From Streptomyces longhuiensis (GTDB taxonomy: Bacteria; Actinomycetota; Actinomycetes; Streptomycetales; Streptomycetaceae), in assembly GCF_020616555.1 (NCBI RefSeq), contig NZ_CP085173.1, positions 8,324,001 through 8,388,000 of the forward strand: a stretch of 64,000 bases of DNA, in the 5' to 3' direction. The notes under the pieces were generated by a model. It saw nothing but the letters and a program-made list of their open reading frames with translations. It did not search any database and had not been told where the DNA came from. The translations under genes were made by a program, and so were the position numbers. Of the stretch, positions 1 to 8,273 are shown one piece after another. Within the stretch, counting starts at the first letter, position 1; each line of letters starts with the position of its first letter.

Positions 1-1
1 G

Positions 2-1225
2 CCGGGCGGGGGCGACGAGCAGCGCACGGTGACCGTCTGGCTGATGAAGGACAGCGCGTCGGACGCGTTCCTGAAGCGGTTCACGAAGAGCTTCGAGGAC
101 AAGAACCCCGGCCTGCGCCTCGACATCCGAATTCAGGAGTGGACCGGCATCGGCGAGAAGGTGAGCGCGGCCCTGGGGCAGGCGAAGGGCGACCCGGCCG
201 GCGAGAAGGCGGCGGACGGACCGGCTCCCGACGTCATCGAGGTCGGCAACACCCAGGTCCCCCAGTACGTCGACGAGGGCGGACTGCTCGACCTCAGCCT
301 GGAGTCCGCGCGCGACTTCGGCATGGAGGACTGGCTGCCCGGACTAGCCGAGCCCGGCATGTTCCACTCACGCCAGTACGGCATCCCCTGGTACGCGGCC
401 AACCGGGTGGTGATCTACAACAAAGACCTGTTCGCGAAGGCGGGCATCAAGCGGCCACCGCGCACCCGCGCCGAGTGGCTCGACATCACGCGGCGCCTGA
501 ACAGCCACGGTGACCAGGGCATCTACCTCGCCGGCCAGGACTGGTACACGCTCGCCGGATTCATCTGGGACGAGGGCGGCGACCTCGCCACGGAGGACGG
601 CGGCATCTGGGAGGGCAGCCTCCAGTCACCGGCGGCACTGCGCGGCATGGAGTTCTACCGGCAGCTCCAGGCACTCGGCCGGGGCCCCAAGGACGCCGAC
701 GAGGAACACCCGCCGCAGTCGGGCGAGTTCGCGAAGGGCGACGTCGGCCAGATCGTCGCCGTGCCGGGCGTCGCCCAGGCCGTCGAGCAGCAGAACCCCG
801 AACTCAAGGGAAAACTGGGCTACTTCCCGATCCCGGGCAAGACGGCGGCCAAGCCGGGGTCTGTCTTCACCGGCGGCTCCGACCTGGTCGTGCCCGAGAA
901 CACCGACGACCGCGACGGAGCCGTCGCGGTCGTCAAGGCCCTGGCCGGCGAGAAGTGGCAGAAGGACCTCGCCAGGACCATGAACTACGTGCCCAACAAG
1001 ACGACGCTCAGCGACGCCGTCGCCGACGAGCCGGGCGTGGCCGCGATGGCGGCGGGCGCCGCACGCGGCCGGGCCACGCCCGTGTCCCCGCTGTGGGCGA
1101 GGGTCGAGGCCGACAACCCGATCAAGGCGTACATGTCGAAGGTGCTCGCCGGGGCCACCCCGGCCGAGGAGGCCAGGGCGGCTTCCCGCCGGATCACCAA
1201 GGAGCTGGACGCCAGCGGGCCGTGA
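2..1225 (+). CDS. Sugar ABC transporter substrate-binding protein (5' truncated)
   Basis: This is the C-terminal part (about 407 residues visible) of an extracellular solute-binding protein of the carbohydrate family. The open frame runs off the left edge, so the signal peptide and lipobox must lie upstream; the first visible residues (PGGGDEQRTVTVWLMKDSAS) look like the linker after a lipidated cysteine. Family hallmarks are the early TVWLMKDSAS strand, the PDVIEVGNTQVPQY segment, the VVIYNKDLFAKAGI segment and a late binding-lobe motif NYVPNKTTL. It would capture a sugar outside the membrane for an ABC importer whose permeases are not in view. It is followed convergently by egtD after 27 bases. 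The ligand cannot be read from the sequence. Confident as to family only. Confidence 0.85.
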   Translation, partial: PGGGDEQRTVTVWLMKDSASDAFLKRFTKSFEDKNPGLRLDIRIQEWTGIGEKVSAALGQAKGDPAGEKAADGPAPDVIEVGNTQVPQYVDEGGLLDLSLESARDFGMEDWLPGLAEPGMFHSRQYGIPWYAANRVVIYNKDLFAKAGIKRPPRTRAEWLDITRRLNSHGDQGIYLAGQDWYTLAGFIWDEGGDLATEDGGIWEGSLQSPAALRGMEFYRQLQALGRGPKDADEEHPPQSGEFAKGDVGQIVAVPGVAQAVEQQNPELKGKLGYFPIPGKTAAKPGSVFTGGSDLVVPENTDDRDGAVAVVKALAGEKWQKDLARTMNYVPNKTTLSDAVADEPGVAAMAAGAARGRATPVSPLWARVEADNPIKAYMSKVLAGATPAEEARAASRRITKELDASGP

Positions 1226-1252
1226 CCCGATCGCCGCCGGGCGTCCCGGCCG

Positions 1253-2215
1253 TCAGTCGACGCGGCTGAGGGAGAGCGCGAAGCGGTTCTGCGCGTCCGT
1301 CCACCAGTGCGTCATGCGCAGCCCCGCGCCCGCCAGTTCGGCCCGTACGCCGTCCTCGCGGAACTTCGCCGAGATCTCGGTGCGGATCTCCTCCCCGTCC
1401 TCGAAGTCGACCGCGAGGCCGAGCGCCGGGATCTTGACGGTCTGCGCGGCCGTGGAGCGCAGCCGCATCTCGATCCACTCGTTGTCCGCGTCCCACAGGG
1501 CGACGTGCTCGAAGGCGCCCGGGTCGAAGTCGGCGCCCAGGTCACGGTTGATGACATCGAGCACGTTCTTGTTGAACGCGGCCGTCACGCCCGCCGCGTC
1601 GTCGTACGCCGCGACGAGGACCGACTCGTCCTTCACCAGGTCCGTGCCGAGCAGCAGCATGTCGCCGGGCCGCAGCAGGGCGCGTACGGCGGTCAGGAAC
1701 GCGGCGCGCTCGTTGGGCAGGAGGTTGCCGATGGTGCCGCCCAGGAACGCGGCCAGGCGCGGCCCCGGGGCGTCCGGCAGGGTGAGGTCCAGCGTGAAGT
1801 CGGCGATCAGCGCATGGATGCGCAGCCCGGGACGCTCCGCGCCGAGCGCCTCGGCGGCGCCCCGCAGCGCGCTCTCGCTGACGTCCACGGGGACGTACGT
1901 CTCCAGGTCCGGCAGGTCGTCGAGCAGATGACGCGTCTTGTCCGACGAGCCGGAACCCAGCTCGACGAGGGTGCGGGCGCCGGTGGCCTCGGAGATCTCC
2001 TGCGAGCGGGCCAGCAGGATCTCCCGTTCGGCGCGCGTCGGGTAGTACTCGGGCAGGGTCGTGATCTCGTCGAACAGCTCGCTGCCGCGCGCGTCGTAGA
2101 ACCACTTGGGCGGCAGCGTCTTCGGCGTGCCGGTCAGGCCGGTGAGGACGTCGGAGCGCAGGGCGGCGCCGGTGGCGTCCTCGGGCAGGGTGCGGGTCAG
2201 CTGGTACGGGCTCAC
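1253..2215 (-). CDS. egtD: L-histidine N-alpha-methyltransferase EgtD
   Basis: EgtD trimethylates histidine to hercynine with S-adenosylmethionine, the committing step of ergothioneine synthesis. The 320-residue product has the family's usual length, the SAM-binding segment LVELGSGSSDKTRHLL, the following VPVDVSESAL acidic strand and a C-terminal MTHWWTDAQNRFALSLS motif typical of EgtD. The start is GTG at 2215, overlapping the egtC stop by 4 bases (GTGA), so it is probably translated by coupling. It is last in the egtABCD operon. The pyridoxal-phosphate enzyme EgtE is not in this window and is presumably elsewhere. Confidence 0.95.
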   Translation of the reverse strand: MSPYQLTRTLPEDATGAALRSDVLTGLTGTPKTLPPKWFYDARGSELFDEITTLPEYYPTRAEREILLARSQEISEATGARTLVELGSGSSDKTRHLLDDLPDLETYVPVDVSESALRGAAEALGAERPGLRIHALIADFTLDLTLPDAPGPRLAAFLGGTIGNLLPNERAAFLTAVRALLRPGDMLLLGTDLVKDESVLVAAYDDAAGVTAAFNKNVLDVINRDLGADFDPGAFEHVALWDADNEWIEMRLRSTAAQTVKIPALGLAVDFEDGEEIRTEISAKFREDGVRAELAGAGLRMTHWWTDAQNRFALSLSRVD

Positions 2216-2967
2216 GCGGAGGGCTCCTTGAGCGGGGTCAGCAGGACGTCGGTGCGGCTCGCGGCGAGCAGGGTGCGGTCCGGCACCTCGCGCCAGAGCG
2301 GATCGTCGTCGTAGGGCTCGGAGGCGACGACGGTGCGGCGGCCGGGTTCGGCGAGATACCAGAGGCTGTCGCCCCAGGCGGTCGCGGTGATCGTCTCGCC
2401 GTCGGTCAGCAGGAGATTGAGACGGGATCCCGGGGCGGCCTCGGCGACCTCCAGGACGGTGTCGGCCAGGGCCTGCCCCTGGTCGTCGCCCGAGCGCAGC
2501 CGGTACAGCAGCAGCGCCCACACGAACGCCGAGTCGCAGCGCGCCTCCAGGGACAGCAGGTCGACGGGCGGCACCGCTGTGGTCAGCGGGGCGAGAGAGC
2601 GCGGCCAGCCGGCCACCGCGCCGTTGTGCGAGAACAGCCACGGGCCGCAGGCGAACGGCGCCGCCGCGGCCTCACCGTCCGCGCCGCCGAGCGTGGCGTC
2701 GCGGACCGCGGCGAGCACGGCCCCCGAGCGCACGACCCGCGCGAGGTCGGCGAACGACTGGTCACCCCAGATGGGCCCGGCCCTGCGGTAGCGCGCGGGC
2801 ACCGGGTCACCGTCCGCGTACCAGCCCACGCCGAAGCCGTCGGCGTTCACGGTCCCGTGCCGCTGACGGCGTGGCTCCCAGGACTGGCGCAGCAGGCTGT
2901 GGGGCGGCGCCACGAGCACGTCGCCGAGCGGCGCCGCAGGGCCCAGATAAGCCAGTTGCCGGCACAT
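2212..2967 (-). CDS. egtC: Gamma-glutamyl-hercynylcysteine sulfoxide hydrolase EgtC
   Basis: EgtC removes the gamma-glutamyl group from gamma-glutamyl-hercynylcysteine sulfoxide. The 251-residue protein starts MCRQLAYLG, so the catalytic nucleophile is Cys2 after Met removal, as expected for a class II glutamine-amidotransferase (Ntn) fold. The HNGAVAGW segment and the aspartate/arginine-rich DGFGVGWY region match that fold. The ATG shares one base with the egtB stop (TGATG), and its own stop overlaps egtD by 4 bases. Position between egtB and egtD confirms the assignment. Confidence 0.94.
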   Translation of the reverse strand: MCRQLAYLGPAAPLGDVLVAPPHSLLRQSWEPRRQRHGTVNADGFGVGWYADGDPVPARYRRAGPIWGDQSFADLARVVRSGAVLAAVRDATLGGADGEAAAAPFACGPWLFSHNGAVAGWPRSLAPLTTAVPPVDLLSLEARCDSAFVWALLLYRLRSGDDQGQALADTVLEVAEAAPGSRLNLLLTDGETITATAWGDSLWYLAEPGRRTVVASEPYDDDPLWREVPDRTLLAASRTDVLLTPLKEPSA

Positions 2968-4301
2968 CAGGCATCCTCCCCGTCGCGCGCGGTGCGGAAG
3001 CCGGCGAAGATCTGCCGGCGCACCGGGTAGTCCCAGTTGCGGAACGTGCCGCGGCACGCCACCGCGTCCACGGCGAACGAGCCGCCGCGCAGCACCTTGT
3101 GGTCCGGGCCGAAGAACACCTCCGAGTACTCCCGGTACGGGAAGGCGGCGAACCCCGGATACGGCAGGAAGTCGCTCGACGTCCACTCCCACACGTCGCC
3201 CATCAACTGCCGCACGCCCAGCGGGGATTCACCCGCCGGGTAGCTGCCTGCCGGGGCCGGGCGCAGGTGGCGCTGGCCGAGGTTGGCGCGCTCCGGCGTC
3301 GGATCCGCGTCGCCCCACGGGTAGCGCATCGACCGCCCGGACGCGGGATCGAAGCGGGCCGCCTTCTCCCACTCGGCCTCGCTGGGCAGGCGCCGGCCCG
3401 CCCAGCGCGCGTAGGCGTCGGCCTCGTACCAGCTGACGTGCAGGACGGGCTCGTCCGGCGGGACCACCTCGGTCACCCCGAAGCGGCGCCGCAGCCACTG
3501 CCCGGCCTCACGGCGCCAGAACAGCGGCGACCGCAGGCCGTTGTCCCGCACCAGGGCCCAGCCCTCGGGCGTCCACCAGCGGGAGTTGTCGTAGCCGCCG
3601 TCGTCCATGAAGGCCAGATACGCGCCGTTCGTGACCGGCGCGGTGTCGATGTGGAACGGCGGGACGAGGCGCGCGTGCGCGGGGCGCTCGTTGTCCAGCG
3701 ACCACGGCTCGGTGGTCGTCCCCATCGTGAACGGGCCGCCGGGCACCAGGACTTCGGACGGTCCGCGGAACGCGGGCGAGACGGGGTCGGGATCCGGGGC
3801 CGTCAAAGCCGGAGCGCCCGCGCGGAGCTGATGGGTGATCAGCATCGTCTCGTCGTGCTGCTGCTCGTGCTGGGCGATCATCCCGAACGCGAACCCCGCC
3901 TCGGTGAGCCGGGTGCCGTGGAACGGCGTGCTCTCCAGGACGTCGAGCGCGCGCCCCCGCACCTCGGCCGCGTAACCGCGGGCCTCCTTGGGTGCGAGCA
4001 GCGGCAGCTTCGGCCGCTCGGAGCGCGGGTGCTCGAAAGCGTCGTACAGCGGGTCGATCTCCGGGCGCATCGCCTCACGGCCCGCGACCGCGCGCAGGAG
4101 CCACTGCTCCTCCTGGTTGCCGATGTGCGCCAGGTCCCATACCAGTGGCGACATCAACGGCGAGTGCTGCGCGGTCAGTTCGGGCCCCTCGACGCAACTC
4201 GTGAGCAGCGTCGTGCGGTCCCGCGCGGTGAGCAGCGCGGTCCGCGCGCGCTCCCGCAGTGCCTCGGGGTCGTGGGCGGTGTCTTCGCTCTGTGCGGTCA
4301 T
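2967..4301 (-). CDS. egtB: Hercynine oxygenase (iron-dependent sulfoxide synthase) EgtB
   Basis: EgtB uses non-haem iron and O2 to join hercynine and gamma-glutamylcysteine through a C-S bond. The 444-residue protein has an N-terminal DinB-like helical domain with the iron-binding triad: His59 in VWDLAHIGNQEEQW and the HX3HXE motif His145/His149/Glu151 (AQHEQQHDETM). The C-terminal half is a formylglycine-generating-enzyme (sulfatase-modifying) domain from about residue 190, with GGFTMG-like FTMGTTTEPWSLDNERP and a terminal VLRGGSF..ACRGTFRNW segment. The ATG at 4301 overlaps the egtA stop by 4 bases (ATGA). All expected iron ligands are present. Confidence 0.95.
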   Translation of the reverse strand: MTAQSEDTAHDPEALRERARTALLTARDRTTLLTSCVEGPELTAQHSPLMSPLVWDLAHIGNQEEQWLLRAVAGREAMRPEIDPLYDAFEHPRSERPKLPLLAPKEARGYAAEVRGRALDVLESTPFHGTRLTEAGFAFGMIAQHEQQHDETMLITHQLRAGAPALTAPDPDPVSPAFRGPSEVLVPGGPFTMGTTTEPWSLDNERPAHARLVPPFHIDTAPVTNGAYLAFMDDGGYDNSRWWTPEGWALVRDNGLRSPLFWRREAGQWLRRRFGVTEVVPPDEPVLHVSWYEADAYARWAGRRLPSEAEWEKAARFDPASGRSMRYPWGDADPTPERANLGQRHLRPAPAGSYPAGESPLGVRQLMGDVWEWTSSDFLPYPGFAAFPYREYSEVFFGPDHKVLRGGSFAVDAVACRGTFRNWDYPVRRQIFAGFRTARDGEDA

Positions 4302-5590
4302 GAGGTGACGGTCCTCCCGGGGGCGGGGGCATCGATGTGGTCGAGCACGTCGTCGGCGGGGCACCGGCCGCGCACGACATAGCGGTCCATGAAGGCGGAG
4401 ACGGTGGCGAGCACCCCGGGGGATGCGCCGAGCCTCGGCAGCGCGTCGAGCGCCGCCGCGAAACAGATCACGGCCGCCTCGGCGAGCTCGGGGTCCGAAG
4501 GACCGAGCCGCGCCGCGTCGCGCCACAGCTGATTGTGCGGTGCGGGCAGCGGGCCCGCCCGTTCGGACAGCGGCTTCACGGTGCGGTACGCGGTCTCGGC
4601 GGCCTCAGGGTCGTCGAACAGCGCGGTCGTCACGGCGAGCGGCACGATCCAGCCGTCGTCGCCGCGCTGGGCGTCGATCATGCGCAGTTCGAGGTGGCCC
4701 CGGGGGCGCACCGGAGGGAAGAGGGTGGTCAGGTGGTAGTCGACGTCACCGCGCGTCACGGGCCTCGGCCCGCCGGTCCGCAGCCATGTCCGCAAGGACA
4801 TGCCGTCCGGCACGTCCCACGGCCCGCTGTCCTGGCGGACGCACATCACCGGCGCGTCCAGGACATGCCGGACCCAGGCCTCGCGCGGCTCCGCGTCGAG
4901 GGGCGGCGCCCCGGACCTGCCGGGGTCGATCTCCTCCCACACGGCCTGGCGGGTGGAGCGCCAGCCGGTCGGACGCCCCCACAGCATCGGTGAGTTGGCG
5001 AACGCGGAGACCAGGACGGCGCCCAGCAGATGCGAGAGCCGCCAGCGCCTGCCGTGGCCGAGCGGCCCCGGCTCCTCGTACCCGGAGTCGAGGCAGACCT
5101 GCACGGACGCCGACGAGCACATCATGGCGCGCCCCGCCGGCCCGGCCCGGTCGAACCAGGTCTCCATGGCGTCGTAGCGCGGCTCGTGGAGCAGCCGCCG
5201 CGCCGGGCGCCAGGGATCGGTGCCGAGGCCGGTCAGCGCGAGGCCACGGGCGGCGAGTGAGGCGCGGACCGCTGTCAGATCGGCCGAGACGGCCGACACG
5301 CAGTCCATGAGAGAGGAGGCGGGCAGGGAGCTGAGCTCCAGCTGGCCGCCGGGTTCGACGGTGAGCGCCGAGCTGAGGGGCAGGGCGCCCAGTGCGGCGT
5401 ACGCCGCATCGAGCCGTTCGGGTGGTAGGGGGAGCCGCGGTCTGCGCGGCTCGTGGACGAGCCATTCCACTTCGACACCCACGGTGCGAGGCGGTCCGGT
5501 CTTGAAGCAGATCCCGCGGACCAGCGCCTCCACCTCGGCCTCGGTGACCAGGGCCGCCGTGCCGAGCTCCGTACAGTCTCCTTCGGGCAT
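4298..5590 (-). CDS. egtA: Glutamate-cysteine ligase EgtA
   Basis: EgtA makes gamma-glutamylcysteine, the sulfur donor used by EgtB. The 430-residue product belongs to the GCS2 carboxylate-amine ligase family: GVEVEWLVHEP near the N-terminus supplies the metal-binding acidic residues and LELRMIDAQRGDDGW is the conserved late motif. I chose the ATG at 5590 because AGGAGG lies 8 bases upstream; a second ATG at 5623 is possible but lacks a good ribosome site. First gene of the operon, transcribed away from the macrodomain gene at 5808; the 217 bases between them must hold both promoters. Confidence 0.93.
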   Translation of the reverse strand: MPEGDCTELGTAALVTEAEVEALVRGICFKTGPPRTVGVEVEWLVHEPRRPRLPLPPERLDAAYAALGALPLSSALTVEPGGQLELSSLPASSLMDCVSAVSADLTAVRASLAARGLALTGLGTDPWRPARRLLHEPRYDAMETWFDRAGPAGRAMMCSSASVQVCLDSGYEEPGPLGHGRRWRLSHLLGAVLVSAFANSPMLWGRPTGWRSTRQAVWEEIDPGRSGAPPLDAEPREAWVRHVLDAPVMCVRQDSGPWDVPDGMSLRTWLRTGGPRPVTRGDVDYHLTTLFPPVRPRGHLELRMIDAQRGDDGWIVPLAVTTALFDDPEAAETAYRTVKPLSERAGPLPAPHNQLWRDAARLGPSDPELAEAAVICFAAALDALPRLGASPGVLATVSAFMDRYVVRGRCPADDVLDHIDAPAPGRTVTS

Positions 5591-5807
5591 GTTCAGGATC
5601 CTCCTGCATCCGTACGCCTTCATAGTCCCTGGTGGGGGCCAAGCCGTCGACTCGACGGGGGTGGGCCGGGCCGGGGCAGTGCTCGTACCACCCAAAACCC
5701 TCGCGGCGAATCGCACAAGAGTGCCCCTCGGGGAGGGAAAATCTGTTGCTCGTGGTGTCGCCCGACGCACATCATGCGTTCATGAGAACGACCACGGGGG
5801 AGCGGGC

Positions 5808-6665
5808 GTGAGCGCCCGGCTGCGGGGGATCGCGCAGCAGACGGAGGAGATCGTCGCGGCGGGGCGGTACACGGCGCCGGGCGGCGCGGTCGTGCCGATC
5901 GCGGCGGCGGTGGCGGCCGCGCGGGACGCGACACGGACGCACGGACCGGCTCCGGTCGAGGTGCCCGAGCCGGGCCGGCCCGCGGACACGGCCGTCGAGG
6001 TCACCGGCGAGTCCAGCCTGGAGGCCGCGTACCGCCTGGTCACCGCCGGGAAGGACCCGGTCGCCGTCCTGAACTTCGCCTCGGCCCGTAACCCCGGCGG
6101 CGGCTATCTCAACGGCGCGCAGGCCCAGGAAGAAGCCGTGTGCCGGGCCTCGGCCCTGTACACGTGCCTGCTGCGGGCCCGGGACTTCTACGACCACCAC
6201 CGCGAGAACCGAGACGCCTTCTACACGGACCGCGTCATCCACTCGCCGGGCGTCCCCGTCTTCCGCGACGACCGCGGACGGCTGCTCGACGAGCCGTACG
6301 CCGCGGGCTTCCTCACCTCGCCCGCGCCGAACGCGGGCGTCATCCGCCGCCGCACCCCGGAGCGGGCGGGCGAGATCGCGGGCGCCCTAGTCTCACGGGC
6401 CGAGCGGGTCCTGGAGACGGCCGCGGCCCACGGCTACCGGCGCCTCGTGCTCGGCGCCTGGGGCTGCGGGGTCTTCCAGAACGACCCGGCGCAGGTCGCC
6501 GCCGCGTTCCGGGCACTCCTCGACGAGGGCGGCCGGTTCGCGGGCCGCTTCGACCACATCGTGTTCGGCGTCCTCGACCGCACGCCGGACGCGCGGACCA
6601 GGACGGCCTTCGAGCGGGCCTTCGCGGCCCTGCCGGCGGTCAGCGCCAGCCGTACCGCTCCCTGA
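5808..6665 (+). CDS. Microbial-type poly(ADP-ribose) glycohydrolase-like macrodomain protein (TIGR02452 type)
   Basis: The 285-residue protein carries the PARG signature GGG-X7-QEE (Gly97-99, Gln107-Glu108-Glu109 in NPGGGYLNGAQAQEE), the diagnostic motif of poly(ADP-ribose) glycohydrolases. The N-terminal segment (residues 1-60) resembles the bacterial TIGR02452/DUF2263 cap, and the C-terminal half has the macrodomain strands VLGAWGCGVFQNDP. The expected role is removal of ADP-ribose polymers or modifications in the cytoplasm. The start is GTG at 5808 with GGGGGAG just upstream; a nine-residue frame (5782-5811) ends across this GTG. Its 3' end overlaps the convergent MazF-like gene by 26 bases. 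The substrate in this organism is inferred only. Confidence 0.85.
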   Translation: MSARLRGIAQQTEEIVAAGRYTAPGGAVVPIAAAVAAARDATRTHGPAPVEVPEPGRPADTAVEVTGESSLEAAYRLVTAGKDPVAVLNFASARNPGGGYLNGAQAQEEAVCRASALYTCLLRARDFYDHHRENRDAFYTDRVIHSPGVPVFRDDRGRLLDEPYAAGFLTSPAPNAGVIRRRTPERAGEIAGALVSRAERVLETAAAHGYRRLVLGAWGCGVFQNDPAQVAAAFRALLDEGGRFAGRFDHIVFGVLDRTPDARTRTAFERAFAALPAVSASRTAP

Positions 6666-7107
6666 GGCGCAGCACCACGAGGTTGAACCGCATCCGGTCC
6701 AGAGCGCAGGCCTCGCGGCGCATGCCCCGCTCGTGGACCCGCAGGACACGGTCGATCGCCACCCACGAGTCGCGGCCCGCGGCGTCCCACGGCCCGCTGC
6801 CGATCGGCACCCACTCCCTGTCGTGGTCGTGCCGCTTGCTCGACAGCTGTACGGCGAGCAGCGTGCCGGCGGCCTCCCTGGCGACGACGAGCACGGGACG
6901 GTCCTTGCCACGGCCGTCGTTCTCCTCGAACGGCACCCACGTCCAGACGATCTCACCGGGGTCGGGGTCGCCGTCGTGGGCCGGCGCGTACTCGGTGCGC
7001 ACCCGGCCCACCTCGCGCGGCGCGGCCTCGACCGTGGCGGTGGCGCCGGCACGGCCGGGGTGCTCGTGGGCATGCGGGTCATCGATGAAGGCAGTCACGC
7101 GGGTCAC
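6640..7107 (-). CDS. PemK/MazF-like protein (type II toxin family)
   Basis: Residues around GEIVWTWVPFEE, KDRPVLVV and the SDSWVAIDRVLRV-like strand (here RDSWVAIDRVLRVHE) match the PemK/MazF SH3-like RNase fold as found in actinobacteria. The family usually cleaves RNA and is normally paired with an antitoxin; I see no antitoxin gene beside it, so it may be solitary or a domesticated member. Two GTG starts are possible (7107 and 7098), neither with a clear ribosome site, which would fit a near-leaderless transcript. About 155 residues from 7107. The N-terminal 40 residues are histidine- and glycine-rich and not part of the fold. Tail-to-tail overlap with the PARG-like gene. Confidence 0.72.
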   Translation of the reverse strand: MTRVTAFIDDPHAHEHPGRAGATATVEAAPREVGRVRTEYAPAHDGDPDPGEIVWTWVPFEENDGRGKDRPVLVVAREAAGTLLAVQLSSKRHDHDREWVPIGSGPWDAAGRDSWVAIDRVLRVHERGMRREACALDRMRFNLVVLRLRERYGWR

Positions 7108-7169
7108 GTTAGGGCCTGACTGGCTCAACCCGCAGGGCGGGCCCGGCCGGTGGGACACAGGCTCGGCGC

Positions 7170-8267
7170 ATGAAGACACGCATTTCCGCCCGAGCCGTAC
7201 GACGCATACGTCGTATACGCCCGCGCCCCCTGCCCCTCCTCGCGTTCACGGGTGCCACCGTCCTCGCCCTGTGCGGCGCCGTCCTCGCCCCCGCCCGGGG
7301 CGGCGGCGCACCGCCACCTCGCACCGTCTCGGCCTGGCTTCCGTACTGGGAGCAGGAAGGCGCCTACCAGGACGCCCTCGCCCACGCCGACCAGCTCCGC
7401 ACCGTCAGCCCCTTCTGGTACGAGACGAAGTCCGCGACCCGCGTCGACGGGCACCCCGGAGCGGGCGAGCGGCGCATCATCGACGGACTGCACGCCGCCG
7501 GCATCCAGGTCGTACCGACCGTGATGGAACAGATGAGGCCCGGCGTCCTCGCGGCCCTCGTCACCAGCCCGGACCGCCGCGCCGAACACGTCACCGCACT
7601 CCTCGACCTCGTCGGCAGCCGCGCCTACGACGGGATCGACCTCGACTACGAGTCCATCGCGTCGACCGGCGACGCCACCTACCGTGCCGTGGGCGCGGGC
7701 TACACCGCGCTCGTGCGTGACCTGTGCTCCCGGCTGCACGCGCTGGGCAAGGTGTGCTTCGCCACCGTCAACCCCAAGACGGCCACGACGGGACGCGTCT
7801 GGGAGTACGGCAGCCTCGGCCAGGTGGCCGACCGCGTGCGCATCATGGCCTACAACCTGCACTACGCCATGGGGACCCCGGGCCCGCTCTCCTCCACCGC
7901 CTGGTACGACGAGATCCTGCGCCGCGCCACGGCCGAAATCCCCGTGGAGAAGATCGAGATGGGCCTGCCCGCGTACGGCTGGGACTGGGCCGAGGGCAGC
8001 GACGAGGGCGCCCGGCATGTCACCTCGAAGGGCGCCGAGGCCCTGCGCGAGGCCGTCGGCGCGCCCTACGGACTCGACCCCGCCTCGCAGACCCCGCACT
8101 TCTGGTACCAGGAAAACGGCACCCTCCGCACCGTCTGGTACCAGGACGCGCGTGGCACCGAGGCGCACCTGCCCGTGCTGAGCCGCTACGGGGTGCACAA
8201 CACGGTGCTGTGGGCCCTCGACTTCGAGGACCCGGGCCTGTGGTCGGTGCTCGCCCGCGGTGCCTGA
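7170..8267 (+). CDS. Secreted or membrane-anchored GH18-type glycoside hydrolase
   Basis: A 365-residue protein with a basic N-terminus and one hydrophobic segment (about residues 20-42) that acts as signal peptide or anchor. The GH18 catalytic motif DGIDLDYE is at residues 154-161, with Glu161 as the proton donor, followed by the MAYNLHYAMGTPGP and YGWDWAEG segments of the barrel. The arrangement (SAWLPYW..., short barrel without chitin-insertion domain) is closer to spore-germination YaaH/YdhD-like N-acetylglucosaminidases than to large chitinases. Likely acts outside the cell on peptidoglycan or chito-oligosaccharides. It ends 6 bases before the convergent amidase gene. Confidence 0.85.
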   Translation: MKTRISARAVRRIRRIRPRPLPLLAFTGATVLALCGAVLAPARGGGAPPPRTVSAWLPYWEQEGAYQDALAHADQLRTVSPFWYETKSATRVDGHPGAGERRIIDGLHAAGIQVVPTVMEQMRPGVLAALVTSPDRRAEHVTALLDLVGSRAYDGIDLDYESIASTGDATYRAVGAGYTALVRDLCSRLHALGKVCFATVNPKTATTGRVWEYGSLGQVADRVRIMAYNLHYAMGTPGPLSSTAWYDEILRRATAEIPVEKIEMGLPAYGWDWAEGSDEGARHVTSKGAEALREAVGAPYGLDPASQTPHFWYQENGTLRTVWYQDARGTEAHLPVLSRYGVHNTVLWALDFEDPGLWSVLARGA

Positions 8268-8273
8268 CCCGCT

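Noticed and set aside
1253..5590. egtE within the ergothioneine operon
   Set aside because: No pyridoxal-phosphate lyase frame is present next to egtABCD; the neighbours are a sugar-binding protein and a macrodomain gene.
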